Shown here: piece after piece, positions 18,160-27,433 of the stretch
Position numbering within the stretch: position 1 is the stretch's first letter
Layout of the letters: each line of letters opens with the position of its first letter
Source: Rhizobium lentis
Lineage (GTDB): Bacteria > Pseudomonadota > Alphaproteobacteria > Rhizobiales > Rhizobiaceae
Reading direction: 5' to 3'
Assembly: GCF_014200175.1 (NCBI RefSeq)
Contig: NZ_JACHBD010000007.1
Location: forward strand, 124,001 to 188,000
DNA length: 64,000 nt
Translations under genes and position numbers: made by a program
The notes under the pieces: generated by a model
Told to the model about the DNA's origin: nothing
Databases searched by the model: none
What the model saw: only the letters and a program-made list of their open reading frames with translations

Positions 18160-18186
18160 AAAAAAACCCCGGCTCTAAGGCCGGGG
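18160..18186 (-). terminator. Intrinsic terminator of typA
   Basis: On the minus strand a 7-bp GC stem (18167-18173 with 18180-18186, loop of 6) is followed by seven T residues. It lies 24 bases beyond the typA stop codon. Confidence 0.9.
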
Positions 18187-18209
18187 TTCTTAAGGGTATC
18201 TCCGAATTC

Positions 18210-20030
18210 TCAGAGAGCCGCTTTGGACTTTTCGAACCGCTTGCGGTCGTTTGCGTCGAGATACATCTTGCGCAGACGAATATTCTTCGGCGTCACTTCC
18301 ATCAGCTCGTCGTCCTGGATCCAGGAGAGCGCGCGATCGAGCGTCATGCGGATCGGCGGCGTCAGCTTCACCGCTTCATCCTTGCCGGCGGCGCGGATGT
18401 TGGTGAGCTGCTTGCCCTTCAGGACGTTGACTTCAAGGTCATTGTCGCGCGAATGGATGCCGATGATCATGCCGGCATAGACCTTTTCGCCCGGCTCGAT
18501 GATCATCGGGCCGCGATCCTCCAGGTTGAACATCGCATAGGCGACGGCTTCACCGGCGGCGTTGGCGAGCAGCACGCCATTGACGCGGCCGCCGATCGCA
18601 CCCTTATAGGGCTGGTAGTCGTGGAACAGCCGGTTCATGATCGCCGTGCCGCGCGTATCCGTCAGCAGCTCCGACTGGTAGCCGATCAGACCGCGGGTCG
18701 GTGCATAGAAACGCAGGCGAAGACGATTGCCGCCCGACGGACGCAGCTCGACCATTTCGGCCTTGCGCTCCGACATCTTCTGCACGACGACACCGGAATG
18801 TTCTTCGTCGACGTCGACGACGACTTCCTCGATCGGCTCCAGCAGTTGGCCGCTTTCATCCTTGTGCATCACGACGCGCGGACGCGAAACGGCAAGCTCG
18901 AAGCCTTCGCGACGCATGGTTTCGATGAGAACGGCGAGCTGAAGTTCGCCGCGGCCGGAGACGTAGAACGAATCCTTGCCTTCGGCTTCTTCGATCTTCA
19001 GGGCGACGTTGCCTTCCGCTTCCTTGAAGAGACGGTCGCGGATCACGCGTGAAGTCACCTTGTCGCCCTCGGTGCCTGCCAACGGGCTGTCGTTGACGAT
19101 GAAGGACATGGTCACCGTCGGCGGGTCGATCGGCTGCGCCTTCATGGCTTCCGAAACGGCCGGATCGCAGAAGGTGTCGGCAACGGTACCCTTGGAGAGG
19201 CCGGCGATCGCGACGATGTCGCCCGCATGAGCTTCATCGATTGCCGTGCGCTCGATGCCGCGGAAGGCGAGGATCTTGGAGATTCGCCCGGTTTCGATCA
19301 GCTTGCCGTCCTGGCCGAGAACCTTGACCGCCTGGTTCGGCTTGATCGAGCCCGATGCGATGCGGCCGGTGATGATGCGGCCGAGGAAGGGGTTGGCTTC
19401 GAGGATCGTGCCGATCATGCGGAACGGGCCTTCCTCGACGGTCGGCTCCGGAACATGCTTGAGAACCAGGTCGAGAAGCGGCGCAAGACCCTGATCCTTC
19501 GGTCCCTCAGGATTGACGTTCATCCAGCCGTCGCGGCCCGAACCGTAGAGGATCGGGAAGTCGAGCTGTTCGTCGGTCGCGTCGAGATTGGCGAAGAGGT
19601 CGAAGACTTCGTTGATGACTTCTTCATGGCGGCCGTCCGGACGGTCGATCTTGTTGATCGCGACGATCGGACGAAGGCCGACCTTCAGCGCCTTGCCGAC
19701 GACGAACTTGGTCTGCGGCATCGGGCCTTCGGACGCATCGACGAGAACGATCGCGCCATCCACCATCGACAGAATGCGCTCGACCTCACCGCCGAAGTCG
19801 GCGTGGCCGGGGGTATCGACGATGTTGATGCGGACACCCTTCCACTCGACTGAGGTTGCCTTGGCGAGAATGGTGATGCCGCGTTCTTTTTCGAGATCGT
19901 TCGAGTCCATCACGCGTTCGGCAACGCGCTGATTTTCGCGGAACGAGCCGGACTGCTTGAGAAGCTCATCCACCAGGGTCGTCTTGCCATGGTCAACGTG
20001 CGCGATGATCGCGATATTGCGAAGTGCCAT
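18210..20030 (-). CDS. typA: Ribosome-associated GTPase BipA/TypA
   Basis: 606 residues, the family length. BipA is an EF-G-like translational GTPase needed for ribosome assembly and growth under stress. The G1 motif [16 protein letters not shown]3 [12 protein letters not shown] and G4 NKIDRPD are intact, and the C-terminal BipA-specific domain includes [17 protein letters not shown]. The ATG at 20030 begins [16 protein letters not shown]; the frame stays open to 20168 but without conserved sequence. It is monocistronic, with an intrinsic terminator downstream. Confidence 0.97.
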   Translation of the reverse strand: MALRNIAIIAHVDHGKTTLVDELLKQSGSFRENQRVAERVMDSNDLEKERGITILAKATSVEWKGVRINIVDTPGHADFGGEVERILSMVDGAIVLVDASEGPMPQTKFVVGKALKVGLRPIVAINKIDRPDGRHEEVINEVFDLFANLDATDEQLDFPILYGSGRDGWMNVNPEGPKDQGLAPLLDLVLKHVPEPTVEEGPFRMIGTILEANPFLGRIITGRIASGSIKPNQAVKVLGQDGKLIETGRISKILAFRGIERTAIDEAHAGDIVAIAGLSKGTVADTFCDPAVSEAMKAQPIDPPTVTMSFIVNDSPLAGTEGDKVTSRVIRDRLFKEAEGNVALKIEEAEGKDSFYVSGRGELQLAVLIETMRREGFELAVSRPRVVMHKDESGQLLEPIEEVVVDVDEEHSGVVVQKMSERKAEMVELRPSGGNRLRLRFYAPTRGLIGYQSELLTDTRGTAIMNRLFHDYQPYKGAIGGRVNGVLLANAAGEAVAYAMFNLEDRGPMIIEPGEKVYAGMIIGIHSRDNDLEVNVLKGKQLTNIRAAGKDEAVKLTPPIRMTLDRALSWIQDDELMEVTPKNIRLRKMYLDANDRKRFEKSKAAL

Positions 20031-20187
20031 ATGTGAAATCTCTGAGGCTGCGGCGCACGCTCTTGAGGACGCGCCTATTGGTTTGGGGCGTCCATACAGT
20101 TTTTTTTGCGTTTGCGAAAGAGGGGAACGCGCAAAAGCTGCGGCAAGGCCGTCGCCCCGCCGCATCACAGCTTGTCATCAAATTGTC

Positions 20188-22275
20188 TTAGGCGTCGCTG
20201 CCTGTCAATTCCTCGAAGGTCGAAAGTCCCTTTTTGACGAGCATCGCATCCGGGCTCGGCAGCTTGCCGCGGAAGGCCTTGTAGGCATCCTCCGGATCGA
20301 CCGAGCCGCCGACGGAATAGATGTTTTCCTTTAGCCTTTTCGCCATCTCGCCGTTGAAGGCGTCCCCCGTCTCCTCGAAGGCGGCGAAGGCGTCGGCGTC
20401 GAGCACCTCGGACCACATGTAGGAATAGTAGCCGGCCGAATAGCCGCCGGAGAAGACGTGCTGGAAGTGCGGTGTCGCATGGCGCATGACGATAGAACTC
20501 GGCATGTCGATCTCAGCCAGCACCTCCGCCTGCACCGCCATCGGGTCCTCGACCACCTCGCGCGTATGGAAGGCCATGTCGACCAGCGCCGACGAGGTGA
20601 ACTCGACGGTGTTGAAGCCGGCATTGAAGGTGCGGGCCGCCAGCACCTTGTCGAGCAGGGTCTGCGGCATCGGCTCGCCGGTTTCGAAATGCACGGCGTA
20701 TTCTTTGAGGATGGCGGGCACCGTCAGCCAATGTTCGTAGAGCTGCGACGGCAGTTCCACGAAATCGCGCGAGACGCTGGTGCCGGAAACCGAGGGATAG
20801 GTGACATCAGAAAGCATGCCATGCAGCGCATGGCCGAATTCGTGGAACAGTGTGCGGGCATCGTCGAGCGACAGCAGCGCCGGCTTGCCCTCGGCCGGCT
20901 TGGCGAAATTGCAGACATTGTAGATGATCGGCAATTCGCCGTGGCGGCCGTTCTTCAGTTTGAGCTTGTGCTGCGATTGCAGCGAGCTCATCCAGGCGCC
21001 GGACCGTTTCGAACCGCGGGCGAAATAGTCGCCGAGGAACAGGGCGACCAGCCTGTCCTCGCGGTCCCTGATTTCGAACACTCTGACGTCAGGGTGATAG
21101 GCGGCGACGCCCTTCTTCTCGACCGCACGGATGCCGAACAGCCGGCCGGCGACGTCGAAGCAGGCCTCGATGATCTTCTCGAGCTGCAGATAAGGCTTGA
21201 GCTCGGCCTCGGAGAAATCGAACTTCCGGGCCCGGATCTTCTCGGAATAGTGGCGCCAGTCCCAAGGCATCACCTCGTGGTTCCGGCCCTCTTCGGCGAT
21301 CAGCGCCGCGATATCGATCTCTTCCTCGCCGGCGCGCTTCACCGCCCGCGCCCAGACCGCTTTCAGCAGGCCGTTCACCGCTTCGGCCGTCTTCGCCATG
21401 GTGTTGTCGAGCTTCAGCTCGGCGAAATTGCCGTAGCCGAGCAAGCTCGCAACCTGATGGCGCAGCGCCAGCGTTTCCCGAATGACTGCGCGATTGTCCG
21501 TCTCTCCGCCGTTTTCGCCGCGCGCCACCCAGGCCTTGAAGGCCTGCTCGCGCAAATCTCGGCGCTCCGAGAAGGTGAGGAACGGCTCGATGATCGAACG
21601 TGACAATGTCACCGCAAATCTGCCCTCCTCGCCGCGCTCGCGCGCCGCCGCAGCCATCGCGTCGCGCAGGAATTCCGGCAACCCGTCGAGCTCTGGCCCA
21701 TCGGAAAGCACCAAGGCCCAGGCCTTTTCGTCGGCCAGCACATTCTGGCCGAATTGCGTCCCGAGGCCGGCAAGCCTTTCGTTGATCTCGGCAAGCTTCT
21801 CCTGCTCGGCCTTCTCGAGCTTGGCGCCCGATTTGACGAAGCCCTTCCAATGGCGTTCCAACACCCGCGTCTGTTCCAACGTCAGGCCAAGGCTCTCGCG
21901 CTTCTGCCAGAGCGTATCGATGCGGGCAAAAAGCGCGGCATTCATGCCGATCTTCGAATAGTGGCGCGACATCTTCGGCGAGATCTCCCGCTCCAGCGCC
22001 TGGATCACATCATTGGTATGCGCACCCGCCTTGTTCCAGAACAGCGCCGAAACGCGCGACAGCGCATCGCCGGCAATCTCCAGTGCCGTGACCGTATTGT
22101 CGAAGGTCGGCTGATCGCTGTTCCCGACGATCTCGTCGATCTCCTGTTCATGCGCGGCCAGCGCCGCATCGAAGGCGGCAGCAAAATCGCTGTCATCGAT
22201 GGCGTCGAAACGCGGCAGGCCGTGCAGGCCGTCCCAGTTGGTGAGCGCCGGATTGAAATCATGGAGAGAAGGCAT
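20188..22275 (-). CDS. M3-family metallopeptidase (oligopeptidase A / dipeptidyl carboxypeptidase type)
   Basis: 695 residues. The zinc-binding LFHEFGHALHGML (HExxH) lies in the C-terminal half with the downstream glutamate helix FVELPSQLYEHW, as in thimet-oligopeptidase relatives. No signal peptide is seen, so it is cytoplasmic. E. coli relatives are PrlC (oligopeptidase A) and Dcp; sequence alone does not settle which activity. The ATG at 22275 has AAGGA upstream; one at 22296 would add 7 residues. It stands alone on the minus strand. Confidence 0.9.
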   Translation of the reverse strand: MPSLHDFNPALTNWDGLHGLPRFDAIDDSDFAAAFDAALAAHEQEIDEIVGNSDQPTFDNTVTALEIAGDALSRVSALFWNKAGAHTNDVIQALEREISPKMSRHYSKIGMNAALFARIDTLWQKRESLGLTLEQTRVLERHWKGFVKSGAKLEKAEQEKLAEINERLAGLGTQFGQNVLADEKAWALVLSDGPELDGLPEFLRDAMAAAARERGEEGRFAVTLSRSIIEPFLTFSERRDLREQAFKAWVARGENGGETDNRAVIRETLALRHQVASLLGYGNFAELKLDNTMAKTAEAVNGLLKAVWARAVKRAGEEEIDIAALIAEEGRNHEVMPWDWRHYSEKIRARKFDFSEAELKPYLQLEKIIEACFDVAGRLFGIRAVEKKGVAAYHPDVRVFEIRDREDRLVALFLGDYFARGSKRSGAWMSSLQSQHKLKLKNGRHGELPIIYNVCNFAKPAEGKPALLSLDDARTLFHEFGHALHGMLSDVTYPSVSGTSVSRDFVELPSQLYEHWLTVPAILKEYAVHFETGEPMPQTLLDKVLAARTFNAGFNTVEFTSSALVDMAFHTREVVEDPMAVQAEVLAEIDMPSSIVMRHATPHFQHVFSGGYSAGYYSYMWSEVLDADAFAAFEETGDAFNGEMAKRLKENIYSVGGSVDPEDAYKAFRGKLPSPDAMLVKKGLSTFEELTGSDA

Positions 22276-22496
22276 CGGAGAATTCCTTTTTGGCATGCGA
22301 ATGGATCGTCAATATAGGAGAGCGGCCTGACAATTGGTATGTCGCAGGCTGGCCTTTTGCCTCGCCTGCCGGTGGACATCCGTAAAATCTGGTGGACAAA
22401 AATTGACGCGTAAAAATTAACCATTTGTTAACGATTGACGCGAATCAGGCGCAAGCGCTAGTTTCCGGGTGATCTTCCTGCCAGGGGACATGCGTC
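22276..22496. promoter_or_regulatory. Divergent promoter region with a CtrA-type box
   Basis: This 221-base gap separates the divergent M3 peptidase and hypothetical genes. The AT-rich part 22400-22440 contains TTAACCATTTGTTAAC at 22417-22432, a perfect TTAA-N7-TTAAC match 64 bases before the plus-strand ATG. No other gene is seen in the gap. Confidence 0.6.
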
Positions 22497-22928
22497 ATGG
22501 AAATTTTTTCCCTGCGGTCTTCTCAGAGTTTGCTATTTAAAAACAACCCTAATAACGCAAAAAGTTCGAAGACTGCCGATATTCACATCGAGACAAAGGC
22601 TCCGACCCCCGTCTCGTTCCAGATCGAAGGCGGCCTCGATGAGGGGCTCGATTTTACTGCCGTCAGCCCCGGAGAGTTGCGCTCCTACGCGCGCCAAAGC
22701 TTCGACAGCGGCGTGATCGATCAGAGCACCTACGCCGCGATCTCCGAGCCGTTGCCGATGCATGCGATCGATCCGCTCGGCAATGTTATCGACCTCTCCA
22801 ACGTTACCGACGGCACGAGCTTCAATTTCCTCGATTACTACAAGAACCAGCTGCAGGTCGCCATGTCGATCGGCGATCCCAGCGACGTTCAGACGCTGAA
22901 ATCGGTCGTCAATTTCCTGGACGGCTGA
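22497..22928 (+). CDS. Small acidic protein of unknown function
   Basis: 143 residues, no signal peptide or membrane helix. The N-terminal 35 residues are Ser/Asn/Lys-rich and probably flexible. The rest is acidic, with segments TAVSPGELRSYARQSFDSGVI-like and IDLSNVTDGTSFNFLDYY. I do not recognise a domain, although its SPGELR...IDQSTYAAISEPLPM layout suggests a conserved rhizobial family. CAGGGGACATGCGTC precedes the ATG. Its CtrA-type box differs by one base from the one at 4794, which hints at shared cell-cycle control. Confidence 0.7.
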   Translation: MEIFSLRSSQSLLFKNNPNNAKSSKTADIHIETKAPTPVSFQIEGGLDEGLDFTAVSPGELRSYARQSFDSGVIDQSTYAAISEPLPMHAIDPLGNVIDLSNVTDGTSFNFLDYYKNQLQVAMSIGDPSDVQTLKSVVNFLDG

Positions 22929-22929
22929 A

Positions 22930-23571
22930 TCAGGCCTTGCGCCAGCCGATGAGGCCGGGCGTCGCGTGCCATAGCGCCTGGGCGGCAAAACCCATGAAGA
23001 GGACGCCGGAGCAGCGCACGATCAGCCGTTCATGGGCGCGATAGAAGCGTCGCACCGCGCCGGCACCGATAATGCCGATCAAGATGATGTCGGCAGTCAC
23101 GAAACCCACGAAGGACACGCCGAGAAGCGCCGGCAGCGCCTCGAAATCGAGCGCGCCGGCGGAGCCCGCAACCAGCGCCGTGAAGGTGGCGAGCGCCACC
23201 GGATACCCCTTCGGATTGGTGACACCGAAGATCAGGCCGCGCCGGAACGGCCGCTCGACCACGACCAGCGACCGCCCTTCCGCTTTCGGCTTTGCGTTGA
23301 CCGCGCTCCAGCCGATCCAGGCAAGATAGAAACCGCAAGCGAGGCCGAGCAGATCGAAGATGAAGGTGCCGATCGTCTTCGCGCCGACGATCGCGATCAG
23401 CGCCAGCGACGACCAGATCAGATCTCCGACCAGATGCCCCATCATGAAGAAGGCCCCGGCCTTGCGCCCCTGCCCGGCGCCGATGCCGAGCAGCTGCAGG
23501 AAAGCGGGTCCGGGGATGAGCACGTAGAAGAGCGCCGCCAGGAAGGCGCCGAAGAGCAGGGGCTGCGTCAT
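22930..23571 (-). CDS. LysE/RhtB-family amino-acid exporter
   Basis: 213 residues with six predicted membrane helices. The helix 1-2 region LIPGPAFLQLLGIGAGQGRKAG is the LysE/RhtB signature (PGP motif and the following basic loop). Family members export amino acids or their derivatives; the substrate here is unknown. It is convergent with the small acidic-protein gene, with one base between stops. Confidence 0.85.
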   Translation of the reverse strand: MTQPLLFGAFLAALFYVLIPGPAFLQLLGIGAGQGRKAGAFFMMGHLVGDLIWSSLALIAIVGAKTIGTFIFDLLGLACGFYLAWIGWSAVNAKPKAEGRSLVVVERPFRRGLIFGVTNPKGYPVALATFTALVAGSAGALDFEALPALLGVSFVGFVTADIILIGIIGAGAVRRFYRAHERLIVRCSGVLFMGFAAQALWHATPGLIGWRKA

Positions 23572-23671
23572 GGAAATGCTCCGAGGTGATCGAGGCAGAG
23601 TAAGTCATCCCCGGCATCCGTCAAGGGCATGGCGGCGGCTTCCAGCTTTAGTAGCCATCACCGAATTGGCT

Positions 23672-24112
23672 CTAATGATGCGCGCTGTTGATTACCGGTA
23701 CGATAAACTTCACGACCTTTCCGCCCAGCACTTCATGTTCCGGCGTGGCCATTTCGATGAGCACCTTGTGCTCGCCTGGCGGCAGGGCGGTGAGGACGAT
23801 AGCGCCGGTGCCGCCCGCATCGGCCCACCGCCAAGGCAGGCCGTCGATGCTGACATGAAGGTGACCGGCCCTCGGCGAGACGTCGCTGGCGCTGGCGCCA
23901 AAGATCGGCAGGATGCGGAAATTTTCGGTTCGATACGGAATGATGGCCACCGCTCTCGCCGCGAGCGGTCCCGGAAGCGGCTGATCCACGACGAGTTTGG
24001 GTGCGGGCTCATTCTTGATGGGAAGGAACTGCGTTGCCGTTTGCGCGTGGATGGGCGTGCCAGCGGCAAGCAGTAAAGCTGCCGCTGCGAAGGCTTTTGC
24101 GATCGTGGTCAT
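23672..24112 (-). CDS. Secreted DUF6130-type protein
   Basis: 146 residues with a Sec signal peptide (MTTIAKAFAAAALLLAAGTPIHAQ). The mature part reads as one beta-sandwich-like domain, with HLHVSIDGLPWRWADAGGTG and LPPGEHKVLIEMATPEHEVL. It ends in Ala-His-His, and the HLHV histidines could bind metal. I assign it to DUF6130 from memory of the family's HLHVSVD...GEHKV pattern. No function is known. It lies 93 bases downstream of the Ohr-like gene on the same strand. Confidence 0.65.
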   Translation of the reverse strand: MTTIAKAFAAAALLLAAGTPIHAQTATQFLPIKNEPAPKLVVDQPLPGPLAARAVAIIPYRTENFRILPIFGASASDVSPRAGHLHVSIDGLPWRWADAGGTGAIVLTALPPGEHKVLIEMATPEHEVLGGKVVKFIVPVINSAHH

Positions 24113-24205
24113 GACAATATCCTCTGGTGTTCGCGCCGGTCCTGGCCCACATCTTCTCGGGACGCTGGCGCGATATCGGGTTGGAACGCTTAAATCGGAG
24201 ACAGA

Positions 24206-24613
24206 TCAAGCGACGTTGAGTTCGACGGCGATATTGCCGCGGGTGGCCTCGGAATAAGGGCAGAGCTGGTGGGCACGCCCGACCAGAGACCTAGCGAGAT
24301 CCGGCTCGATGCCCGGCAGCTTCGCATTCAGCCGCGCCTGCAGCAGATAGCCGCCGTCATTCGAGACCAAGTCGATCTCGGCATTGATGGCATCGGCGGC
24401 GGGCACGCGAAGCTGGCGCTCCGCGGCGGCTCTTCCGATCGCGCCGAGGAAACGGGCGGACCAACCCGCAGCGAAGAGCTGCTCGGGATTGGTGCCTACA
24501 CCCGAGGAACCGGGCGGGGACAATGTCACGTCGAGACGTCCATCGGAGCTGCGCGACGCGCCGTCGCGCCCGCCGGCCGTGCTGGTTTTACCTGTGTAGA
24601 TGACTGTCGACAT
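24206..24613 (-). CDS. Ohr/OsmC-family protein lacking the peroxidatic cysteine
   Basis: 135 residues, the size of organic-hydroperoxide resistance proteins. TNPEQLFAAGW and the resolving-Cys segment HQLCPYSEATRGNI (Cys118) are conserved. The peroxidatic Cys expected in the AAGWSACF-type helix is Arg54 here (codon at 24452-24454 reads CGT on the coding strand). Ohr reduces organic peroxides through a Cys-Cys cycle that needs both residues, so this copy is probably not an active peroxidase of the usual type. The frame is otherwise intact. Confidence 0.88.
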   Translation of the reverse strand: MSTVIYTGKTSTAGGRDGASRSSDGRLDVTLSPPGSSGVGTNPEQLFAAGWSARFLGAIGRAAAERQLRVPAADAINAEIDLVSNDGGYLLQARLNAKLPGIEPDLARSLVGRAHQLCPYSEATRGNIAVELNVA

Positions 24614-24727
24614 TCGGATACTCCTTGCCGGATTTCAGCCGGCGGTGTTGCGGCGGCCGACTTGCGCGCCCAGGATCAATGGGTGTTGGACTGCGATGAT
24701 GGGAAGATGAGCCTCGGAATACCACCC

Positions 24728-24776
24728 CGGTAGCGAGTAGAAGCGAGAGTGAGCCTCTCATTTTCTCTCGCTACCG
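24728..24776. repeat. Long nested inverted repeat in the ohr-DUF2798 intergenic region
   Basis: CGGTAGCGAG (24728-24737) pairs with CTCGCTACCG (24767-24776). Inside it GAGAG (24745-24749) pairs with CTCTC (24755-24759), with symmetric 7-nt internal loops. The 254-base region between the divergent genes holds nothing else I can name. It could be an operator, an RNA hairpin or a member of a dispersed repeat family. Confidence 0.55.
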
Positions 24777-24867
24777 CCGGTGCCGGAGTTACGCGATCTT
24801 TAGGGCACCAAACCGAAATCGCGACCGCTGAAGCGATCCCACTTTCACATCCGTCCGGGAGACCGAC

Positions 24868-25113
24868 ATGAACACGCATTTCAAACGCAAGATCGTCTTC
24901 GCTCTGTCGATGGGAGTCGTGACGACAGGGCTTATCTCTTTCACGCTGCTCGCGCTCAATCTGGGATTCTCGAAGGGTTTCGTCCTGACATGGCTGCGCT
25001 CGTGGAGCATTGCCTATCTCATCGTCATCCCCGCCATCCTGCTGATCGGTCCTCGCCTTCAGGCGCAAATCGATCGCGTTATCCGTGACGCGGAAGAGCA
25101 ACCATCAATGTGA
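24868..25113 (+). CDS. Small DUF2798-type membrane protein
   Basis: 81 residues with two membrane helices (about residues 8-30 and 40-62). FALSMGVVTTGLISFTLLALN and WLRSWSIAYLIVIPAILLIGPRLQ match the DUF2798 pattern, a two-helix protein of unknown role. It is convergent with the LysR gene and divergent from the Ohr-like gene. AGACCGAC precedes the ATG; no strong Shine-Dalgarno sequence is visible. Confidence 0.75.
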   Translation: MNTHFKRKIVFALSMGVVTTGLISFTLLALNLGFSKGFVLTWLRSWSIAYLIVIPAILLIGPRLQAQIDRVIRDAEEQPSM

Positions 25114-25158
25114 CGATGGCCACGCTTCGCCGCGGCCATCGTCAAAGAAGTAGGCGCT

Positions 25159-26073
25159 TCATTTCGGTGACGGCACATCGCCATAGCTGCCGCAAGCCGC
25201 GCGAAGCCGGGGGAGCGCCCAATCGATGAAGGCGCGCACCTTCAGAGCGAGTAAGCCCTGACGCAAATAGACGATGTGGATCGGCTTGGGCTCGCCGTCA
25301 TACTCCTTCAAGATCTGCACGAGCGCGCCCGAGGACACCTCCTCCGGAACTTGGTAGTCGAACAGGCGGGCGATCCCGACCCCATTCAGTGCGGCGGCAA
25401 CGCAATTGGCCGCCGTGTTCACCTCAATTCGGCTGCGTGGCATGACCTCGACGGTCTTTCCGTCGATCTCGAAACTCCAAAAGAACGACCGCTTGTGAAA
25501 CATGATCCCATCGTGATTGGCGAGCTCGGTGGGATGCTGCGGCATGCCATGCCGTTCCAGATAGGCCGGGCTGGCGCAGGTCAGCAGACGGAACTCGCCG
25601 GCCTTGACGGCGTAGAGCGAACTGTCGACCAACTCACCAAGTCGGATAGCGACGTCGACCTGCTCATTGATCAGATGAACGGAAGTGTCGAGTGAAAGAA
25701 TGTTCAGCGTCACCTCCGGATGCTTGTTCGCGAACTCAAGTGCGATCGGCAGAACATAGCGGTGGCCGAATTCGATCGGCATCGTGATGGTCAACAGCCC
25801 CCGCGGCATCTGATACTCGCCCGATGCCCTGCGTTCGACCTCCTCCAGATCGGCGATAATCTTGCGCGCCGCCTCGACATAGTCGCGACCAGCATCTGTG
25901 AGCTGAAGGTTGCGGCTTGTTCGGATGATGAGGTTGGTGCCGAGATATCGCTCCAGATCGGCGACCTTGCGGCTGACGCTCGGCAGCGGGGCGTTCAGCT
26001 TCCGACTGCCCGCCGACAAGCTCCCGGCATCAACCACCGCAAGCAGAACCCGCATTGCATCAAGCCGATCCAT
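25159..26073 (-). CDS. LysR-family transcriptional regulator
   Basis: 304 residues. The N-terminal winged helix-turn-helix is standard: MRVLLAVVDAGSLSAGSRKLN, PLPSVSRKVADLERYLG and NLIIRTSRNLQLTDAG. The rest is the periplasmic-binding-like effector domain. The ATG at 26073 (MDRLDAMRV) follows GGGGCGTT; the frame extends 58 codons further but without conserved sequence. It is divergent from the EamA transporter at 26352, its most likely target. The inducer is unknown. Confidence 0.92.
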   Translation of the reverse strand: MDRLDAMRVLLAVVDAGSLSAGSRKLNAPLPSVSRKVADLERYLGTNLIIRTSRNLQLTDAGRDYVEAARKIIADLEEVERRASGEYQMPRGLLTITMPIEFGHRYVLPIALEFANKHPEVTLNILSLDTSVHLINEQVDVAIRLGELVDSSLYAVKAGEFRLLTCASPAYLERHGMPQHPTELANHDGIMFHKRSFFWSFEIDGKTVEVMPRSRIEVNTAANCVAAALNGVGIARLFDYQVPEEVSSGALVQILKEYDGEPKPIHIVYLRQGLLALKVRAFIDWALPRLRAACGSYGDVPSPK

Positions 26074-26351
26074 AACGCCCCGACGATTAGAAGCCGTGAT
26101 GATCGAGGATATGAAAAATCGGTTCTGCTGGATAGGCGTTGCGGCTGTTCGATTGAAGCGTATTCCTCTAGCGCGACGGCCGCTGGGGCGCACCGCACAC
26201 GACGCCCGATCGATGAGCATCGAGAGGGTGGCTCTCATTTTCACCAAGTACCGGCCAAGGCTCTCGGCCAGTAAATTCCAGCTATTCGATCAGAAAATTC
26301 GGCGTGACGGAGGCAAAGCTCAGAGCGCGCAACGTCAAAGGGGTGAAGATT

Positions 26352-27320
26352 ATGGACAGATCTTTCTATATCGGTGTGTCGGCCGCTCTCTTTGCGGCCT
26401 TTGCCTTTTCGCTCAACTTTATCGTGCCCTTCATCATTGGCGACTATTCCACCTTCGATTTCGCTCTCATCCGTCATCTCGTCTCGGCCCTAGTCGGCCT
26501 GTTCATCCTATTTTCGGAGAAGCACGTCGCGCGCCATCTCACCCTCCGGAACGTTCTGCAGGCCCTTTGGCTCGCCTTCGTGGGATATGTCGGTTACTTC
26601 CTGACGGTAACGGGGGCGGCCATCTTTGCCGGCCCTGTCATTGCGCCAGCCTTCCTCGGCCTGGTACCGATCGTCTTGATGGTCATTGGCAATCAGCGTC
26701 AGGGATCCTTGCCATGGCGGTCCCTTGTGGCGCCTCTGGCGCTGGTGCTCATCGGCCTTGTTCTAGTCAATGGCACGGTATTCACCGCTGAAGGATTGAA
26801 CTCCGTCGGCTCCTTGTGGGTCGGCGTGCCGCTGGCGCTTGCTGCCGTGGGACTCTGGGTCTGGTTCGCTCTTGCCAATCAGGCTGCCCTCGCCGCCCGA
26901 CCTGAAATGCCCTCAGGCGTGTGGTCGGCGCTGATACTGGTGGGCGGTTGCGTACTGATGCTTGCCTTTTACCCCGTCGGCGCCGCGATGGACCTCTTTA
27001 AGCTGCCAGCGTTGGGATTCAGCTGGACTGCTGCCGGCAGCTTGTATCTTTGGGGAGCATCTTTGGCGCTGCTGGCAACCGTAGGCGGTGTCTGGGCCTG
27101 GAACATTGCCTCACGCAGCCTGCCCGTCGCCCTGGCCGCGCAATTGATCGTTTCGGAAACAGCCTTTGGTGTCATCGGGGGACTTGTCGTGCATGCCCGT
27201 TGGCCAACGCCGATCGAAGTCGCTGGTGTGGTTGTTCTGATCGCCGGCGTCGTTCTGTCGGTACGGATTTTCTACGGTCGCCAATTTGCATCGGGAAAGA
27301 CATTGCTTGCGCAGCAGTGA
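26352..27320 (+). CDS. EamA/DMT-family transporter
   Basis: 322 residues with ten predicted membrane helices in two similar halves, the drug/metabolite transporter layout. The first half starts at FYIGVSAALFAAFAFSLNFIV, and the second includes GAASLALLATVGGVWAWN-like sequence and AAQLIVSETAFGVIGGL. Substrates are usually amino acids or small metabolites and cannot be read from sequence. AAAGGGGTGAAGATT precedes the ATG at 26352; upstream in-frame starts are not preferred. It is divergent from, and probably controlled by, the LysR gene. Confidence 0.88.
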   Translation: MDRSFYIGVSAALFAAFAFSLNFIVPFIIGDYSTFDFALIRHLVSALVGLFILFSEKHVARHLTLRNVLQALWLAFVGYVGYFLTVTGAAIFAGPVIAPAFLGLVPIVLMVIGNQRQGSLPWRSLVAPLALVLIGLVLVNGTVFTAEGLNSVGSLWVGVPLALAAVGLWVWFALANQAALAARPEMPSGVWSALILVGGCVLMLAFYPVGAAMDLFKLPALGFSWTAAGSLYLWGASLALLATVGGVWAWNIASRSLPVALAAQLIVSETAFGVIGGLVVHARWPTPIEVAGVVVLIAGVVLSVRIFYGRQFASGKTLLAQQ

Positions 27321-27433
27321 GGGGATGAGGCAGAATAAGCGGTCGTGGCAACTCGTCAAGGGACTGCGGGGTCTCGCCCGAAGCCGATGTTTTCACCATG
27401 CTCGCCCCACGATCGAATCGGTGACCGACCCGT

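Noticed and set aside
18453..19853. Plus-strand frames over typA
   Set aside because: Shadows of a highly conserved gene on the other strand.
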